Source: Rhodoferax sp. (GTDB taxonomy: Bacteria > Pseudomonadota > Gammaproteobacteria > Burkholderiales > Burkholderiaceae). From it: DNA of 12,858 nt. Below are positions 5,377 through 12,858 of the stretch, piece by piece. The notes below the pieces were generated by a model. It had not been told where the DNA came from and did no database searches. It saw nothing but the letters and a program-made list of their open reading frames with translations. The stretch spans positions 1 through 12,858 of the forward strand of contig JAQGNA010000244.1 in the NCBI GenBank assembly GCA_028292075.1. The letters are read 5' to 3'. How positions within the stretch are numbered: position 1 is the stretch's first letter; every line of letters starts with the position of its first letter. The position numbers were made by a program, and so were the translations under genes.

Positions 5377-6405
5377 ATGCATTCACCTTCGCGCCGCCGT
5401 TTCGTGCAGGCCACCTCGGCCGCTTCCATCGCCCTCGCCGCGGGCCTGCCACGGCTGGCCCGGGCGCAGTCCCCGGTGGCGCTGCGGTTCTCGTCGTCGA
5501 TGGTGGCCGACCAGAACGCCGCCCATTACGTGTGGTTCCAGCAGCTCGAGGCCAACCTGAAGTCATCGGTCGGCGACAAGATCCGCATCGACTACTTTCC
5601 CAACAACCAGCTCGGCAAGGAAAGCGACGTGGTGCAGCAGGTGAAGGTCGGCTCCATCGACATGATGGTCACCGGCTCGTCCATCTGGGCCACGGTGGCG
5701 CCGCAGTTCGGCATGCTCGACCTGGGTTACCTGTTCGACAGCTACGACCACGTGGCCCGCGCCATGGACGGCGGCGTCGGCGCCAAGCTGAACGACATGC
5801 TGCAGAAGGCCACCGGCTGCAGCGTGCTCACCTGGGCATCGCACTTCGGTGCCCGCAGCGTGTACACCAAGCAGCCGGTCAAGTCGCTGGCCGACATCAG
5901 GAACGTGAAGCTGCGCGTGCTGCCCACGCCGGCCTTCATCGAGACCTTCAAGATCATGGGCGCCATCCCCACGCCCATCCCGTTCGGCGAGCTCTACATG
6001 GCGGCGCAGACCGGGGTGGTCGACGGCTTCGAGCACGACGCGGCCACGGTTCTGGCCAGCAAGCTGAACGAGGTCGTCAAGTACGGCTGGCTCACCGAGC
6101 ACCTGTTCAGCCCCATGGTGGTGGTGATGGGCAAGCGCGGCATGGACAAGATTCCTGCCGACCTGCGCCCGGCCTTCGCCAAGGCCGTGGCCGATGCGAC
6201 GCTGAAGCAGCGCGCCGTGGCCACCGAAAAAGGCGCCCAGGCCATCGAGGCGCTGACCAAGCTGGGCATGGTGTTCAGCCCGATGGCCAAGGCCGAGCGC
6301 GACAGCGTGCGCCAGCAGATGGAAGCCCGCCTGTGGGCCGATTTCGCCAAGCAATACCCGGCAACGGCGCCACTGTTCGCCGACATCTCCAAGGCCCGGG
6401 CCTGA
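5377..6405 (+). CDS. TRAP transporter periplasmic binding protein, DctP family
   Basis: A 342-residue extracytoplasmic receptor that captures a carboxylate ligand for the adjacent TRAP permease. The signal peptide reads SRRRFVQATSAASIALAAG with a likely cut after ARA (28-30); the S-R-R-x-F-V pattern suggests Tat export. Family marks are YFPNNQLG (73-80), the carboxylate-clamping Arg in KLRVLPTP (R180), and FGELYMAAQTGVVDGFEH (203-220). The start chosen is ATG 5377, with GGAG 8 bases upstream. An upstream TTG at 5296 is in frame but lies within the -35 box. The stop is 3 bp before the permease ATG, so the two are translationally linked. The ligand is probably an organic or sugar acid, by family and by the R180 clamp; nothing more specific can be read. 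Confidence 0.95.
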   Translation: MHSPSRRRFVQATSAASIALAAGLPRLARAQSPVALRFSSSMVADQNAAHYVWFQQLEANLKSSVGDKIRIDYFPNNQLGKESDVVQQVKVGSIDMMVTGSSIWATVAPQFGMLDLGYLFDSYDHVARAMDGGVGAKLNDMLQKATGCSVLTWASHFGARSVYTKQPVKSLADIRNVKLRVLPTPAFIETFKIMGAIPTPIPFGELYMAAQTGVVDGFEHDAATVLASKLNEVVKYGWLTEHLFSPMVVVMGKRGMDKIPADLRPAFAKAVADATLKQRAVATEKGAQAIEALTKLGMVFSPMAKAERDSVRQQMEARLWADFAKQYPATAPLFADISKARA

Positions 6406-6408
6406 CCG

Positions 6409-8316
6409 ATGAGTGCGCTGGCATCATCATCAGTCGCCCCGCCCGGCCCCCACGGGTTGGCGCCCGCGCTTGGCTTCGCGTCGCACAACGCGGCGGGCCG
6501 GGCGCTGGCCACGCTGCTCGACTGGACGGAACGCGCGGCGGGTGCCGTGTTGGCCATCGACGTGGCGGTGGTCTTCGCCTCCGTCATCTTTCGCTATTTC
6601 CTGCACCAGCCTTTCGACTGGGCCGAGGAGGTCGCACGGGCGCTGATGGTGGTGCTGGTGTTCCTGGGCGCGGCCACGGTGCTGGCGCGCAGCCAGCATG
6701 TCGGCATCGACCTGTTCCGCAGCTTCTTTCCGGCGGCATGGCAGCCGGCGCTGGTGCAGTTCGGCAGCTGGATCATCGTCGGCGTCTCGTTCAGCCTGTT
6801 CCTGTCCTCCTGCGTGCTGCTGGTCGACTCCTACGGCATGACGACGCCCATCGGCATGCCGCAATGGATCTACGTCTATCCGGTGGTCATCGGCAGCCTT
6901 TTCATGACGCTCTTCGGTTGCGCCAACGCGCTGAACGGCCCGCGCCGCACGGTGTGGCGCACGCTCGCCGTGGCAGTGGCCCTGGTGTTGCTGGTCACGG
7001 CCTGGAACCACCTGGTGCCGGCGCATCCGGTCCAGCCGTGGCTGCTGCTCACCGTGGGCTTCGTGGGCGGGCTGGTGCTGGGTGTGCCCATCGCCTTCGT
7101 GCTGGCGCTGTCGTCGCTGGTGTTCTTCATGGCCGACCCGTCGCTGCCGATGCTGGTGTATTCGCAGCAGGTGATGGCCGGCATGGACCACTTCGTGCTG
7201 CTGGCGATTCCGTTCTTCGTGCTGGCCGGCCTGCTGATGGAATCGAACGGCATGTCGGCGCGGCTCATCGAGCTGCTGCTGCGCATGTTCGGCCGGGTGC
7301 GGGGCGGGCTTGGCCTCATCACCATCACGGCGACGGCCTTCTTCTCGGGCGTGTCGGGCTCCAAGCTGGCCGACATTGCGGCCGTTGGCGGCATCATCAT
7401 GCCGGCGGTGCGCAAGACGAAGCAGGACCCGAACGAGACCGCCGGCCTGCTGGCCTGCACCGCGGTGATGGCCGAGACCATCCCGCCCTGCATCAACATG
7501 ATCATCATGGGTTTCGTGGCCAACATCTCCATTGCAGGGCTGTTCATGGCGGGCCTGGTGCCGGCGGCGGTGCTGGCCCTGTCGCTGGCGGCCGTGACCA
7601 TTTACGTAGGCACCCGCATTGACCCGGACGAGGCCTTCGACGTGAAGACCCCGATGCTGCGCCTGCTCGGCGGCGCGCTGGTGGCGCTGCTGATGGTGGC
7701 CATGATCGGCAAGGGCGTGACCTCGGGCGTGGCCACCTCGACCGAGGTGTCGGCCTTTGCCGTGATGTACGCGCTGGTGGTGGGCGGTGTGGCCTTCCGT
7801 GAGCTGTCGCTGCGCTCGGTGGCGCGCCTGTTCATGCGCTCGGCCTCCATGGCCGGCGGCATCATGTTCATCGTGGCGGCGGCGTCGAGCGTGTCGTTCG
7901 CGCTCACCATCCAGCAGATTCCGCAGTACCTGTCGGCCTTCATGGTCGACTTCGCGCACAGCTACGGCAGCACCATGTTCGTGATGCTGTCGGTGCTGAT
8001 CATGATCGTCTTCGGCGCGGTGCTCGAAGGTGCGCCGGCGTTGATCATCTTCGGCCCGCTGCTCACGCCCATCGCGGCGCAGCTGGGTGTGAACCCGCTG
8101 CACTTCGGCACGGTGATGGTGATCGCCATGGGCCTCGGTCTTTTCGCGCCGCCGCTCGGCCTGGGCCTCTTCGCCACGTGCGCGATCACCGGCACCGAGG
8201 TGAAGAATGTGGCCCGGCCGATGATGAAGTATCTTGCGGTGCTGTTCGTGACGCTGGTGCTGCTGGTGCTGGTGCCGTCGTTTTCCCTCTGGCTGCCCAC
8301 GCGGATGGGCTTGTGA
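6409..8316 (+). CDS. TRAP transporter permease, fused small and large subunits (DctQM)
   Basis: A 635-residue inner-membrane protein that combines the small (DctQ) and large (DctM) TRAP subunits and uses an ion gradient to import the DctP-bound solute. Residues 40-175 are the DctQ part with about four membrane segments and the typical block FRYFLHQPFDWAEEVAR (61-77). A linker helix (183-199) joins it to DctM, which starts near 211 and shows FFVLAGLLMESNGM (269-282), FSGVSGSKLADIAAVGG (312-328) and IPPCINMIIMGFVA further on. Separate DctQ and DctM are more common; fusions are well known in the family. Translation probably depends on coupling to dctP, since only a distant AAGG is seen before the ATG. 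The LacI-type gene follows 16 bp later. Confidence 0.95.
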   Translation: MSALASSSVAPPGPHGLAPALGFASHNAAGRALATLLDWTERAAGAVLAIDVAVVFASVIFRYFLHQPFDWAEEVARALMVVLVFLGAATVLARSQHVGIDLFRSFFPAAWQPALVQFGSWIIVGVSFSLFLSSCVLLVDSYGMTTPIGMPQWIYVYPVVIGSLFMTLFGCANALNGPRRTVWRTLAVAVALVLLVTAWNHLVPAHPVQPWLLLTVGFVGGLVLGVPIAFVLALSSLVFFMADPSLPMLVYSQQVMAGMDHFVLLAIPFFVLAGLLMESNGMSARLIELLLRMFGRVRGGLGLITITATAFFSGVSGSKLADIAAVGGIIMPAVRKTKQDPNETAGLLACTAVMAETIPPCINMIIMGFVANISIAGLFMAGLVPAAVLALSLAAVTIYVGTRIDPDEAFDVKTPMLRLLGGALVALLMVAMIGKGVTSGVATSTEVSAFAVMYALVVGGVAFRELSLRSVARLFMRSASMAGGIMFIVAAASSVSFALTIQQIPQYLSAFMVDFAHSYGSTMFVMLSVLIMIVFGAVLEGAPALIIFGPLLTPIAAQLGVNPLHFGTVMVIAMGLGLFAPPLGLGLFATCAITGTEVKNVARPMMKYLAVLFVTLVLLVLVPSFSLWLPTRMGL

Positions 8317-8332
8317 TGCAAGGGTGGTGCGC

Positions 8333-9385
8333 GTGAGCAAGATCCAGGATGTCGCCAGCCGGGCCGGCGTGTCGGCCAGCACCGTGTCCAACGTGCTGAA
8401 CGGCCGCAGCGACCGCATGGCCAAGACCACGCTGGCGCGGGTGGAGGCGGCCATCGCCGAACTGCGCTACCGGCCCAACACCACGGCCCGCCAGCTGAAG
8501 ACCGGCTACATGCCGATGATCGGGCTGCTGGTGCCGTCCATCGCCAACCCGATGTACGGCTCGATCGCCCGCGAGATCGAAACCCTGGCGCAGGAACGCC
8601 ACGGCTTTCGCATCATGATCGGCAACACCTACCGCGACAAGGACAAGGAGGCGCGCTTCTTCGACGACCTGATGGCGCACGGCGTGCGCGGCGTGGTCAT
8701 CATCTCCTCGCTGGTGGACGAGCAGCATTTCGAATCCGCCGGCGAGCGCGGCCTGGTGGTGGTGAGCTATGACCGGCGTGCCACGCCGGGCGTGGAGTCC
8801 GGCATCGACCATGTCACCGTGGACAACTTCGAGGCGGCCCGCCTGGCCACCGCCCACCTGATCGAGAGCGGACACCGCCGGCTCGCCTTCGTGACCGCGG
8901 CCGGCATCACCATGAGCCGGCGAGAGAAGATCAACGGCTTCCTGGCCGCGGCGGGGGCGGCGGGGCTGGGCGCCAGCGCCCAAGTCATCGAAGGAAGACC
9001 GCGCAGCGAATACGGCGATGCCGTGATGGGCGAGCTGGGCCGGGCCGAGGCCGCCGGCATCGCCGCGCGCGCGCCCGGAGAACGCCCCACCGGCATCGTC
9101 GCGGTGAACGACATGATGGCGCTCGGGCTCATGGCCGGGCTGCGCGACGCCGGGCTTTCGGTGCCGGCGGACGTGTCGGTGGTCGGCATGGACGACGTGT
9201 TTCTCTCGGCGCTGATGCAGCCGGCGCTCACCACCGTGCACCTGCCGGTGCGCGAGATGGCGCAGACCATCGTCGAACGGCTCATGTTGCGCCTGGCCGA
9301 TGGCGACGTGGCCAGTGGCGAATTCATCTTCGCCCCCAGCCTGATGCGGCGCGCTTCGGTGGGCCCGCCCCCGGCCGCGGGCTGA
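8333..9385 (+). CDS. LacI-family transcriptional regulator
   Basis: A 350-residue repressor. The N-terminal helix-turn-helix is IQDVASRAGVSASTVSNVLNG (4-24), followed by the hinge helix region RYRPNTTARQLKTG with the minor-groove leucine. The rest is the periplasmic-binding-protein-like sensor domain, with GLLVPSIANPMYGSIAREIE, DNFEAARLATAHLIESGHRR and VAVNDMMALGLMAGLRDAGLSVPADVSVVGMDD-type blocks in order. GTG codons at 8324, 8327 and 8333 are all in frame. GTG 8333 is chosen because AAGG (8320-8323) is then 9 bases upstream, and MSKIQDVA is the usual LacI N-terminus. It is the third gene of the TRAP operon and most likely acts on the inverted repeat at 5311-5337. Its inducer may be the imported acid or a product of the two enzymes downstream. 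Confidence 0.93.
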   Translation: MSKIQDVASRAGVSASTVSNVLNGRSDRMAKTTLARVEAAIAELRYRPNTTARQLKTGYMPMIGLLVPSIANPMYGSIAREIETLAQERHGFRIMIGNTYRDKDKEARFFDDLMAHGVRGVVIISSLVDEQHFESAGERGLVVVSYDRRATPGVESGIDHVTVDNFEAARLATAHLIESGHRRLAFVTAAGITMSRREKINGFLAAAGAAGLGASAQVIEGRPRSEYGDAVMGELGRAEAAGIAARAPGERPTGIVAVNDMMALGLMAGLRDAGLSVPADVSVVGMDDVFLSALMQPALTTVHLPVREMAQTIVERLMLRLADGDVASGEFIFAPSLMRRASVGPPPAAG

Positions 9386-9464
9386 CCGGCAGATGTTTTT
9401 GCACCTCCGCCTTTAAGTTATCTCCAACTTCACCTCCGACTTCATCCCATCACAGGCCCACCGC
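9386..9464 (+). other. A/T-rich spacer with small repeats before the dehydrogenase gene
   Basis: The 79-bp gap is richer in A/T than its surroundings. AAGTT (9415-9419) and AACTT (9426-9430) form a small dyad, and CACCTCCG occurs twice (9402-9409 and 9431-9438). It could hold a weak internal promoter or operator for the last two genes, but I see no convincing -35/-10 pair. Confidence 0.25.
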
Positions 9465-10460
9465 ATGACCCAGGTGTTCATCAGCCATCCGCGCGACAAG
9501 CTCGCCCACTACTACGGCGACAAGGCGGTCGCGGCGCTGCGTGCCGTGGCCGACGTGCGCTTCAACCCCGGCGACTCCGAGCTGCCAGCGCCCGAACTGG
9601 CCGCGCTGGCACAGGACTGCGACATCGTCGTGGCCTACCGGCAGACGCCAGGCGACGCGGCCCTGTTTGCCGCCATGCCCAAGCTCGTGGCCTTCATGCG
9701 CTGTGCCATCGACATCCGCAACATCGACGTGGCGGCCGCCAGCCGGCATGGCGTGCTGGTGACGCAGGCCAGCGCCGGATTCATCGCCTCGGTGGCGGAA
9801 TGGACCATCGGCGTGATGATCGACCTGGCCCGCCACATCAGCACCGCCACCGCGCTCTACCATGCGGGCCGGCCGGTGCCGCCAGCCATGGGGCGCGAGC
9901 TGCGGGGCGCCACATTGGGCGTCATCGGCTACGGCCAGATCAGCCGCTACCTGTGCGACCTGGCCCTGGCCTTCGGCATGCGCGTCGTGGTGCACGACCC
10001 CTACACCGCCACCGGCCGTGCCGACCTGGCCGAAGCCGAATTGCTGCCGCTGCTGCGCACCGCCGACTTCGTGGTCTGCCTGGCCGCCGCCACGCCCGCC
10101 ACCGAGAACCTGATGAACGCCGAAGCTTTCGCGGCCATGCAGCCCGGGGCGTTTTTCGTGAACGCCTCGCGTGGCAACCTGGTCGACGAGGCGGCGCTGC
10201 TGTCCGCGCTCGATGGCGGCCGCATCGCCGGTTGCGCGCTCGACGTGGGCCGGGCGCCAGACCAGATGCCATCACCCGCACTGGCGGCGCATCCGCGGGT
10301 CATCGCCACGCCGCACATCGGCGGGCTCACGCCACCGGCCATCGAGCACCAGGCGCTGGAAACCGTGGCCCAGGTGACAGAGCTGCTGCAGGGCCGTGTG
10401 CCGGTGGGCGCTGTCAACGCCGCCGATGCAAGCCGATGGCGCCAGGCCTTCGTTCGCTGA
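9465..10460 (+). CDS. D-2-hydroxyacid dehydrogenase family NAD(P)-binding oxidoreductase
   Basis: A 331-residue cytoplasmic oxidoreductase of the D-2-hydroxyacid dehydrogenase family, expected to interconvert a 2-hydroxyacid and a 2-oxoacid. The nucleotide-binding domain is inserted in the middle: LGVIGYGQISRYLCDLALAFG (151-171), with D178 after the second strand suggesting NAD. Substrate/catalytic R236 lies in NASRGNLVDE, and the catalytic His is H284 in TPHIGG. The usual Glu, at the EP after ALDVF, is missing: the segment reads ALDVGRAPDQMPSP (258-271), with Pro at the expected place and D266 next to it. This may mark a subgroup with altered pairing of the His. No strong ribosome site is seen before the ATG. 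It lies in the same direction as, and 79 bp after, the LacI-type gene, and probably acts on the TRAP substrate or a derivative. Confidence 0.92.
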   Translation: MTQVFISHPRDKLAHYYGDKAVAALRAVADVRFNPGDSELPAPELAALAQDCDIVVAYRQTPGDAALFAAMPKLVAFMRCAIDIRNIDVAAASRHGVLVTQASAGFIASVAEWTIGVMIDLARHISTATALYHAGRPVPPAMGRELRGATLGVIGYGQISRYLCDLALAFGMRVVVHDPYTATGRADLAEAELLPLLRTADFVVCLAAATPATENLMNAEAFAAMQPGAFFVNASRGNLVDEAALLSALDGGRIAGCALDVGRAPDQMPSPALAAHPRVIATPHIGGLTPPAIEHQALETVAQVTELLQGRVPVGAVNAADASRWRQAFVR

Positions 10461-10520
10461 GCGCGGCAGCATTTCCGCTCCGCCACTTAGACACACTCCT
10501 CCACACTCTTTCGCCAAGCG

Positions 10521-11354
10521 ATGAACCAGGCTTCCACCATGCCCATGTCAACACCTGATGATTTTTTGACCTGCGACTGCCATGTGCACATCTACGACCA
10601 ACGGTTCCCGCTGCTGCCGAACCTGCCCGTCACGCCGCCCGACGCGCCGGTGTCGGCCTACCGTGGCGTGCAACAGGCGCTGGGCTTGCGCCGCGCCATC
10701 ATCGTGCAGCCGACCGGCTACGGCTTCGACAACGCCTGCACGCTCGACGCGCTGGCCCAGCTCGGCAACGACGCGCGCGGCATCGCGCTGGTCGCGCCCG
10801 ATGCGGCCGATGCCGAACTCGAGCGCCTGCATGCCGGCGGCATCCGCGGCGTCCGCTTCATGATGCTCGGTGGACCGTTCGGCTGGCCGCTGCTGGCGCC
10901 CATGGCGGCCCGCCTGGCCCGCGTCGGCTGGATGCTCAACCTGCAGCTCGATGGCCGCGAGCTGCCTGCGCACGAGGCCGCGTTGAGGCAACTGCCCTGC
11001 AACCTCGTGATCGACCACAACGGCAAGTTTCTCGAGCCGGTGGCGCCGGCTCATCCGGCCTTCCAATCGCTGCTGCGCCTTCTCGACACGGGCCGGGTGT
11101 GGGTCAAGCTTTCGGCACCGTACGAGACCTCGAAGATCGGCCCGCCCGGCTACGACGACGTGAGCCTGATCGCCCGGACGCTGGCCGAGAAGTTCCCCGA
11201 GCGCTGTCTCTGGGCCAGCAACTGGCCCCATCCCGGCCGAAACCCGGCGCCTTCCGATGCCGACCTGCATGCGCTGCTTCGCGACTGGGCGCCCGCCGAA
11301 GCCACACGCCGACGCATCCTGGCGGACAACCCGACTGAACTCTACGGTTTTTAA
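10521..11354 (+). CDS. Amidohydrolase_2-family hydrolase (LigI / lactonase-like)
   Basis: A 277-residue TIM-barrel hydrolase of the COG3618 type, which holds 2-pyrone-4,6-dicarboxylate lactonase (LigI), D-galactarolactone isomerase and sugar-lactone hydrolases. Seen in order are DCHVHIYD (19-26) at strand 1, IIVQPTGYGFDNA (60-72), VRFMMLGG, the strand-6 VIDHNGK (163-169), VKLSAPYE (195-202) and WASNWPHPG (231-239) at strand 8, ending ILADNPTELYGF. In LigI the strand-8 motif is TDWPHP with the catalytic Asp; here the Asp is Asn234. Related TNWPHP and SNWPHP forms are, as I recall, frequent in the family. In-frame ATGs at 10521, 10539 and 10545 are all possible; none has a clear ribosome site. 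It is 60 bp after the dehydrogenase gene, so lactone or ester hydrolysis in the same route is likely. Confidence 0.87.
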   Translation: MNQASTMPMSTPDDFLTCDCHVHIYDQRFPLLPNLPVTPPDAPVSAYRGVQQALGLRRAIIVQPTGYGFDNACTLDALAQLGNDARGIALVAPDAADAELERLHAGGIRGVRFMMLGGPFGWPLLAPMAARLARVGWMLNLQLDGRELPAHEAALRQLPCNLVIDHNGKFLEPVAPAHPAFQSLLRLLDTGRVWVKLSAPYETSKIGPPGYDDVSLIARTLAEKFPERCLWASNWPHPGRNPAPSDADLHALLRDWAPAEATRRRILADNPTELYGF

Positions 11355-11590
11355 GTGTTGAAGGGCCGTACCGCCTTTGAAGGCCTGGCGCCTCGGCCTG
11401 TTGCTACCAAATTGAAAGTAGGCCATGGCAGCCCGGCCGCTTGAGCCGCTCGCGTCCAGCTGACCGCCGCGAACACGGACAATAGGGCATCCCTCCGATC
11501 GAGCGCATGGCGCCGATCGGCACCCGGCCACCGCCATGCGGAAGCCCGGCACCTGCCCCAACCCCAATCCTGAAGATAGAAAGATTGCCC
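11355..11590. other. Intergenic region upstream of rdgC
   Basis: This 236-bp stretch has no gene-like frame of its own. Just after the amidohydrolase stop, AGGCC and GGCCT flank a 9-base loop, without a T-run. Around 11402-11422, GCTACCAAATTGAAAGTAGG forms an imperfect short dyad resembling a small repeat I recall from Comamonadaceae intergenic DNA; this is a recollection, not a match I can prove. GACAAT (11478-11483) could be a -10 for rdgC, but no matching -35 is seen. Confidence 0.3.
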
Positions 11591-12589
11591 GTGTTCAAGA
11601 ACGTGATGGTGTACCGCATCGGACCGACCTGGTCCCCCTCCCTCGAAACCATCGAGGCCAGCCTCGACAAGCACCGCTTCGTCGAATGCGGCGCGAGCCA
11701 GGAGATGTCGCTCGGCTGGTCCGAGCCGCGCGGCGAGGCGCATGGCCCTCTGGCCGAGTCCATCGGTGGCCAGTGGATCCTGAAGCTGTCGATCGAAAGC
11801 AAGGCCGTGCCCGCCTCGGTGGTCAAGCGCAAGGCCGCGGAGCGCCTGCAGGAAATCGAGGCCACCACCGGCCGCAAGCCCGGCAAGAAGGAAAGCAAGG
11901 AGATCCAGGAGGACGTGAAGCAATCGCTGCTGCCCATGGCCTTCACCAAGCGCAGCAACGTGCTGGTTTGGATCGACCCCGAATCGCGCACGCTGGTGAT
12001 CGACGCCGGCAGCCAGGGCCGCGCGGACGAAGTGATCAGCAACCTGGTCAAGGCCATCGACGGCTTCAGCGTGATGCAGATCAACACCCAGCTCTCGCCC
12101 GCCGCTGCGATGGCCGAATGGCTGACCACCCAGGAGGCACCGGCAGGCTTCAGCATCGACCGCGAATGCGAACTCAAGGCAGCGGACGAGTCGAAGTCGG
12201 TGGTGAAGTACGCCCGCCACGCCCTCGACATCGACGAAGTGCGCCAGCACGTGGCCGACGGCAAGATTCCCACCAAACTCGCCATGACCTGGGAAGGCCG
12301 CGTGTCCTTCATGTTGACCGAGGGCCTGCAGGTCAAGAAGATCGCCTTCCTGGACGGCGTGTTCGACGGCACTTCGCAGGAGAAGGAAGACGGCTTTGAC
12401 GCCGACACCGCCATCTCCACCGGCGAGATGCAACAGATGATTCCGGCGCTGATGCTGGCCCTGGGCGGCGAGGTCGAAATCGGCATCGCGGCGCCGGTCG
12501 ACGCAGCGGTGGACACCAGCGCGGGCGCAGTGGCCGTAACGGCGGCACCAGCGGCACAGACCTACGATCCCGCCGACGCGCCTTTCTGA
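11591..12589 (+). CDS. rdgC: Recombination-associated protein RdgC
   Basis: RdgC is a nucleoid-associated, ring-forming DNA-binding protein that limits RecA activity; it is cytoplasmic and not part of the catabolic clusters. The N-terminus MFKNVMVYRIGPTWSPS and blocks such as ECGASQEMSLGWSEP, KRKAAERLQEIEATTGRKPGKKE, IDPESRTLVIDAGSQGRADEV and PTKLAMTWEGRVSFMLTEG are characteristic of the family. At 332 residues it is longer than the E. coli protein (303) by an Ala/Val-rich, probably disordered C-terminal tail. The start is GTG at 11591, with AGAAAG 7 bases upstream; the in-frame codons back to ATG 11507 would add a Pro-rich stretch not seen in RdgC. It is monocistronic here, with non-coding repeats after it. 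Confidence 0.95.
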   Translation: MFKNVMVYRIGPTWSPSLETIEASLDKHRFVECGASQEMSLGWSEPRGEAHGPLAESIGGQWILKLSIESKAVPASVVKRKAAERLQEIEATTGRKPGKKESKEIQEDVKQSLLPMAFTKRSNVLVWIDPESRTLVIDAGSQGRADEVISNLVKAIDGFSVMQINTQLSPAAAMAEWLTTQEAPAGFSIDRECELKAADESKSVVKYARHALDIDEVRQHVADGKIPTKLAMTWEGRVSFMLTEGLQVKKIAFLDGVFDGTSQEKEDGFDADTAISTGEMQQMIPALMLALGGEVEIGIAAPVDAAVDTSAGAVAVTAAPAAQTYDPADAPF

Positions 12590-12718
12590 TTTTGAATGCG
12601 CTGGGGGGCATGCGTGCGTCGCGCCATGGCCAACGCCTTTCGGGCTGAGGGCGTCACATCCCGATCGTGCTGGGCTTGTTCGAGCACTTGCAACGGGCCT
12701 CTGGCGAATCCGACGCAT

Positions 12719-12743
12719 CCTTCGACAGGCTCAGGACGAACGG
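12719..12743 (+). repeat. Burkholderiales-type interspersed repeat
   Basis: The 25-base word beginning CCTTCGACAGGCTCAGG and ending GACGAACGG is a form of an intergenic repeat very common in Burkholderiales genomes, usually as an imperfect palindrome. Here the second half continues directly into a tandem array. The assignment rests on recall of the family, not on a search. Confidence 0.6.
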
Positions 12744-12840
12744 AGGTGGGAGTCAGGACGAACGGAGTTGGGGGTCAGGACGAACGGAGTTGGGGGCCAG
12801 GACGAACGGAGGTGGGGGTCGGGACCAGCGGGTTTGGCGC
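12731..12840 (+). repeat. 22-bp tandem repeat array, four units plus one degenerate
   Basis: Four 22-bp units start at 12731, 12753, 12775 and 12797. Each begins TCAGGACGAACGG (CCAGG in the fourth), followed by AG(G/T)TGGG and a short G/A run. A fifth, decayed unit covers 12819-12840. The first 13 bases of each unit equal the second half of the adjoining interspersed repeat, so the array seems to have grown from it. There are no spacers, so it is not CRISPR. The rest of the tail (12590-12718 and 12841-12858) shows no gene or clear terminator. Confidence 0.85.
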
Positions 12841-12858
12841 CGCGGACCACCAGGGTTG

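Noticed and set aside
5532..7622. Long plus-strand reading frame (696 codons) across dctP and dctQM
   Set aside because: It is out of frame with two well-supported genes, low in complexity and without motifs.
6430..8454. Long minus-strand reading frame (674 codons) opposite the TRAP permease
   Set aside because: It is His/Gln/Arg-rich with no family motif, and it is fully antisense to the hydrophobic DctQM protein.
9386..9464. Independent promoter for the dehydrogenase gene
   Set aside because: The stretch is A/T-rich with small repeats, but no -35/-10 pair with acceptable spacing could be found.
11507..11590. N-terminal extension of RdgC from ATG 11507
   Set aside because: It would add a Pro-rich stretch foreign to the family; GTG 11591 gives the normal MFKNVMVYR start.
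12640..12665. rdgC terminator at ACGCC...GGCGT
   Set aside because: The stem has only five pairs, the loop is large and there is no T-run.
11351..12718. Minus-strand reading frame (455 codons) opposite rdgC
   Set aside because: It is antisense to rdgC, which is firmly recognised; the composition is shadow-like.
12731..12840. CRISPR array
   Set aside because: The units are directly adjacent, with no unique spacers, and no cas gene is nearby.

Overview
The window is about two-thirds G+C and reads as chromosomal DNA of a betaproteobacterium of the order Burkholderiales, most likely family Comamonadaceae (Variovorax- or Acidovorax-like). The grounds are the G+C-rich codon use, an rdgC gene (a beta/gammaproteobacterial family), a fused DctQM-type TRAP permease, and two repeat families common in Burkholderiales intergenic DNA. 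I see no phage, transposase, CRISPR, tRNA or rRNA. The content is accessory catabolism: two uptake-plus-degradation clusters with their own regulators, followed by the housekeeping-type gene rdgC.

Region 1 (1-5214) is an ABC-transporter/amidase locus. On the minus strand are an ABC ATPase and the N-terminal two thirds of a polyamine-type periplasmic binding protein that runs off the left edge; permease genes probably lie beyond it. Divergent from these is an amidase-signature hydrolase. Convergent with the amidase, across a REP-type repeat pair, is a GntR/FCD regulator. Divergent from the regulator is an Asp/Glu-racemase-superfamily enzyme (arylmalonate decarboxylase/maleate isomerase type). 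The same operator-like word, TTGGATACAA, occurs twice as an exact 14-bp inverted repeat between the ATPase and amidase genes, and twice in near-identical form between the GntR and racemase-like genes. I propose that the GntR protein controls all five genes as one regulon for uptake and breakdown of an amide or dicarboxylate-like compound.

Region 2 (5215-11354) is a TRAP locus, entirely on the plus strand: a Tat-type DctP binding protein, a fused DctQM permease, a LacI-family regulator, a D-2-hydroxyacid dehydrogenase-family protein and an amidohydrolase_2-family protein (lactonase/LigI type). A sigma70-like promoter overlapped by a 10-bp-arm inverted repeat precedes dctP and is the likely operator for the LacI protein. 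The set suggests import and oxidation or lactone hydrolysis of a hydroxy- or sugar-acid. Both enzymes depart from their family consensus at a catalytic position.

Region 3 (11355-12858) has a 236-bp intergenic stretch, rdgC starting at GTG, and a non-coding tail. The tail holds a Burkholderiales repeat whose second half is amplified into a 22-bp tandem array. I did not find a clearly new type of system. The most checkable novelty is the two-operator regulon and the unassigned substrates of the two clusters.
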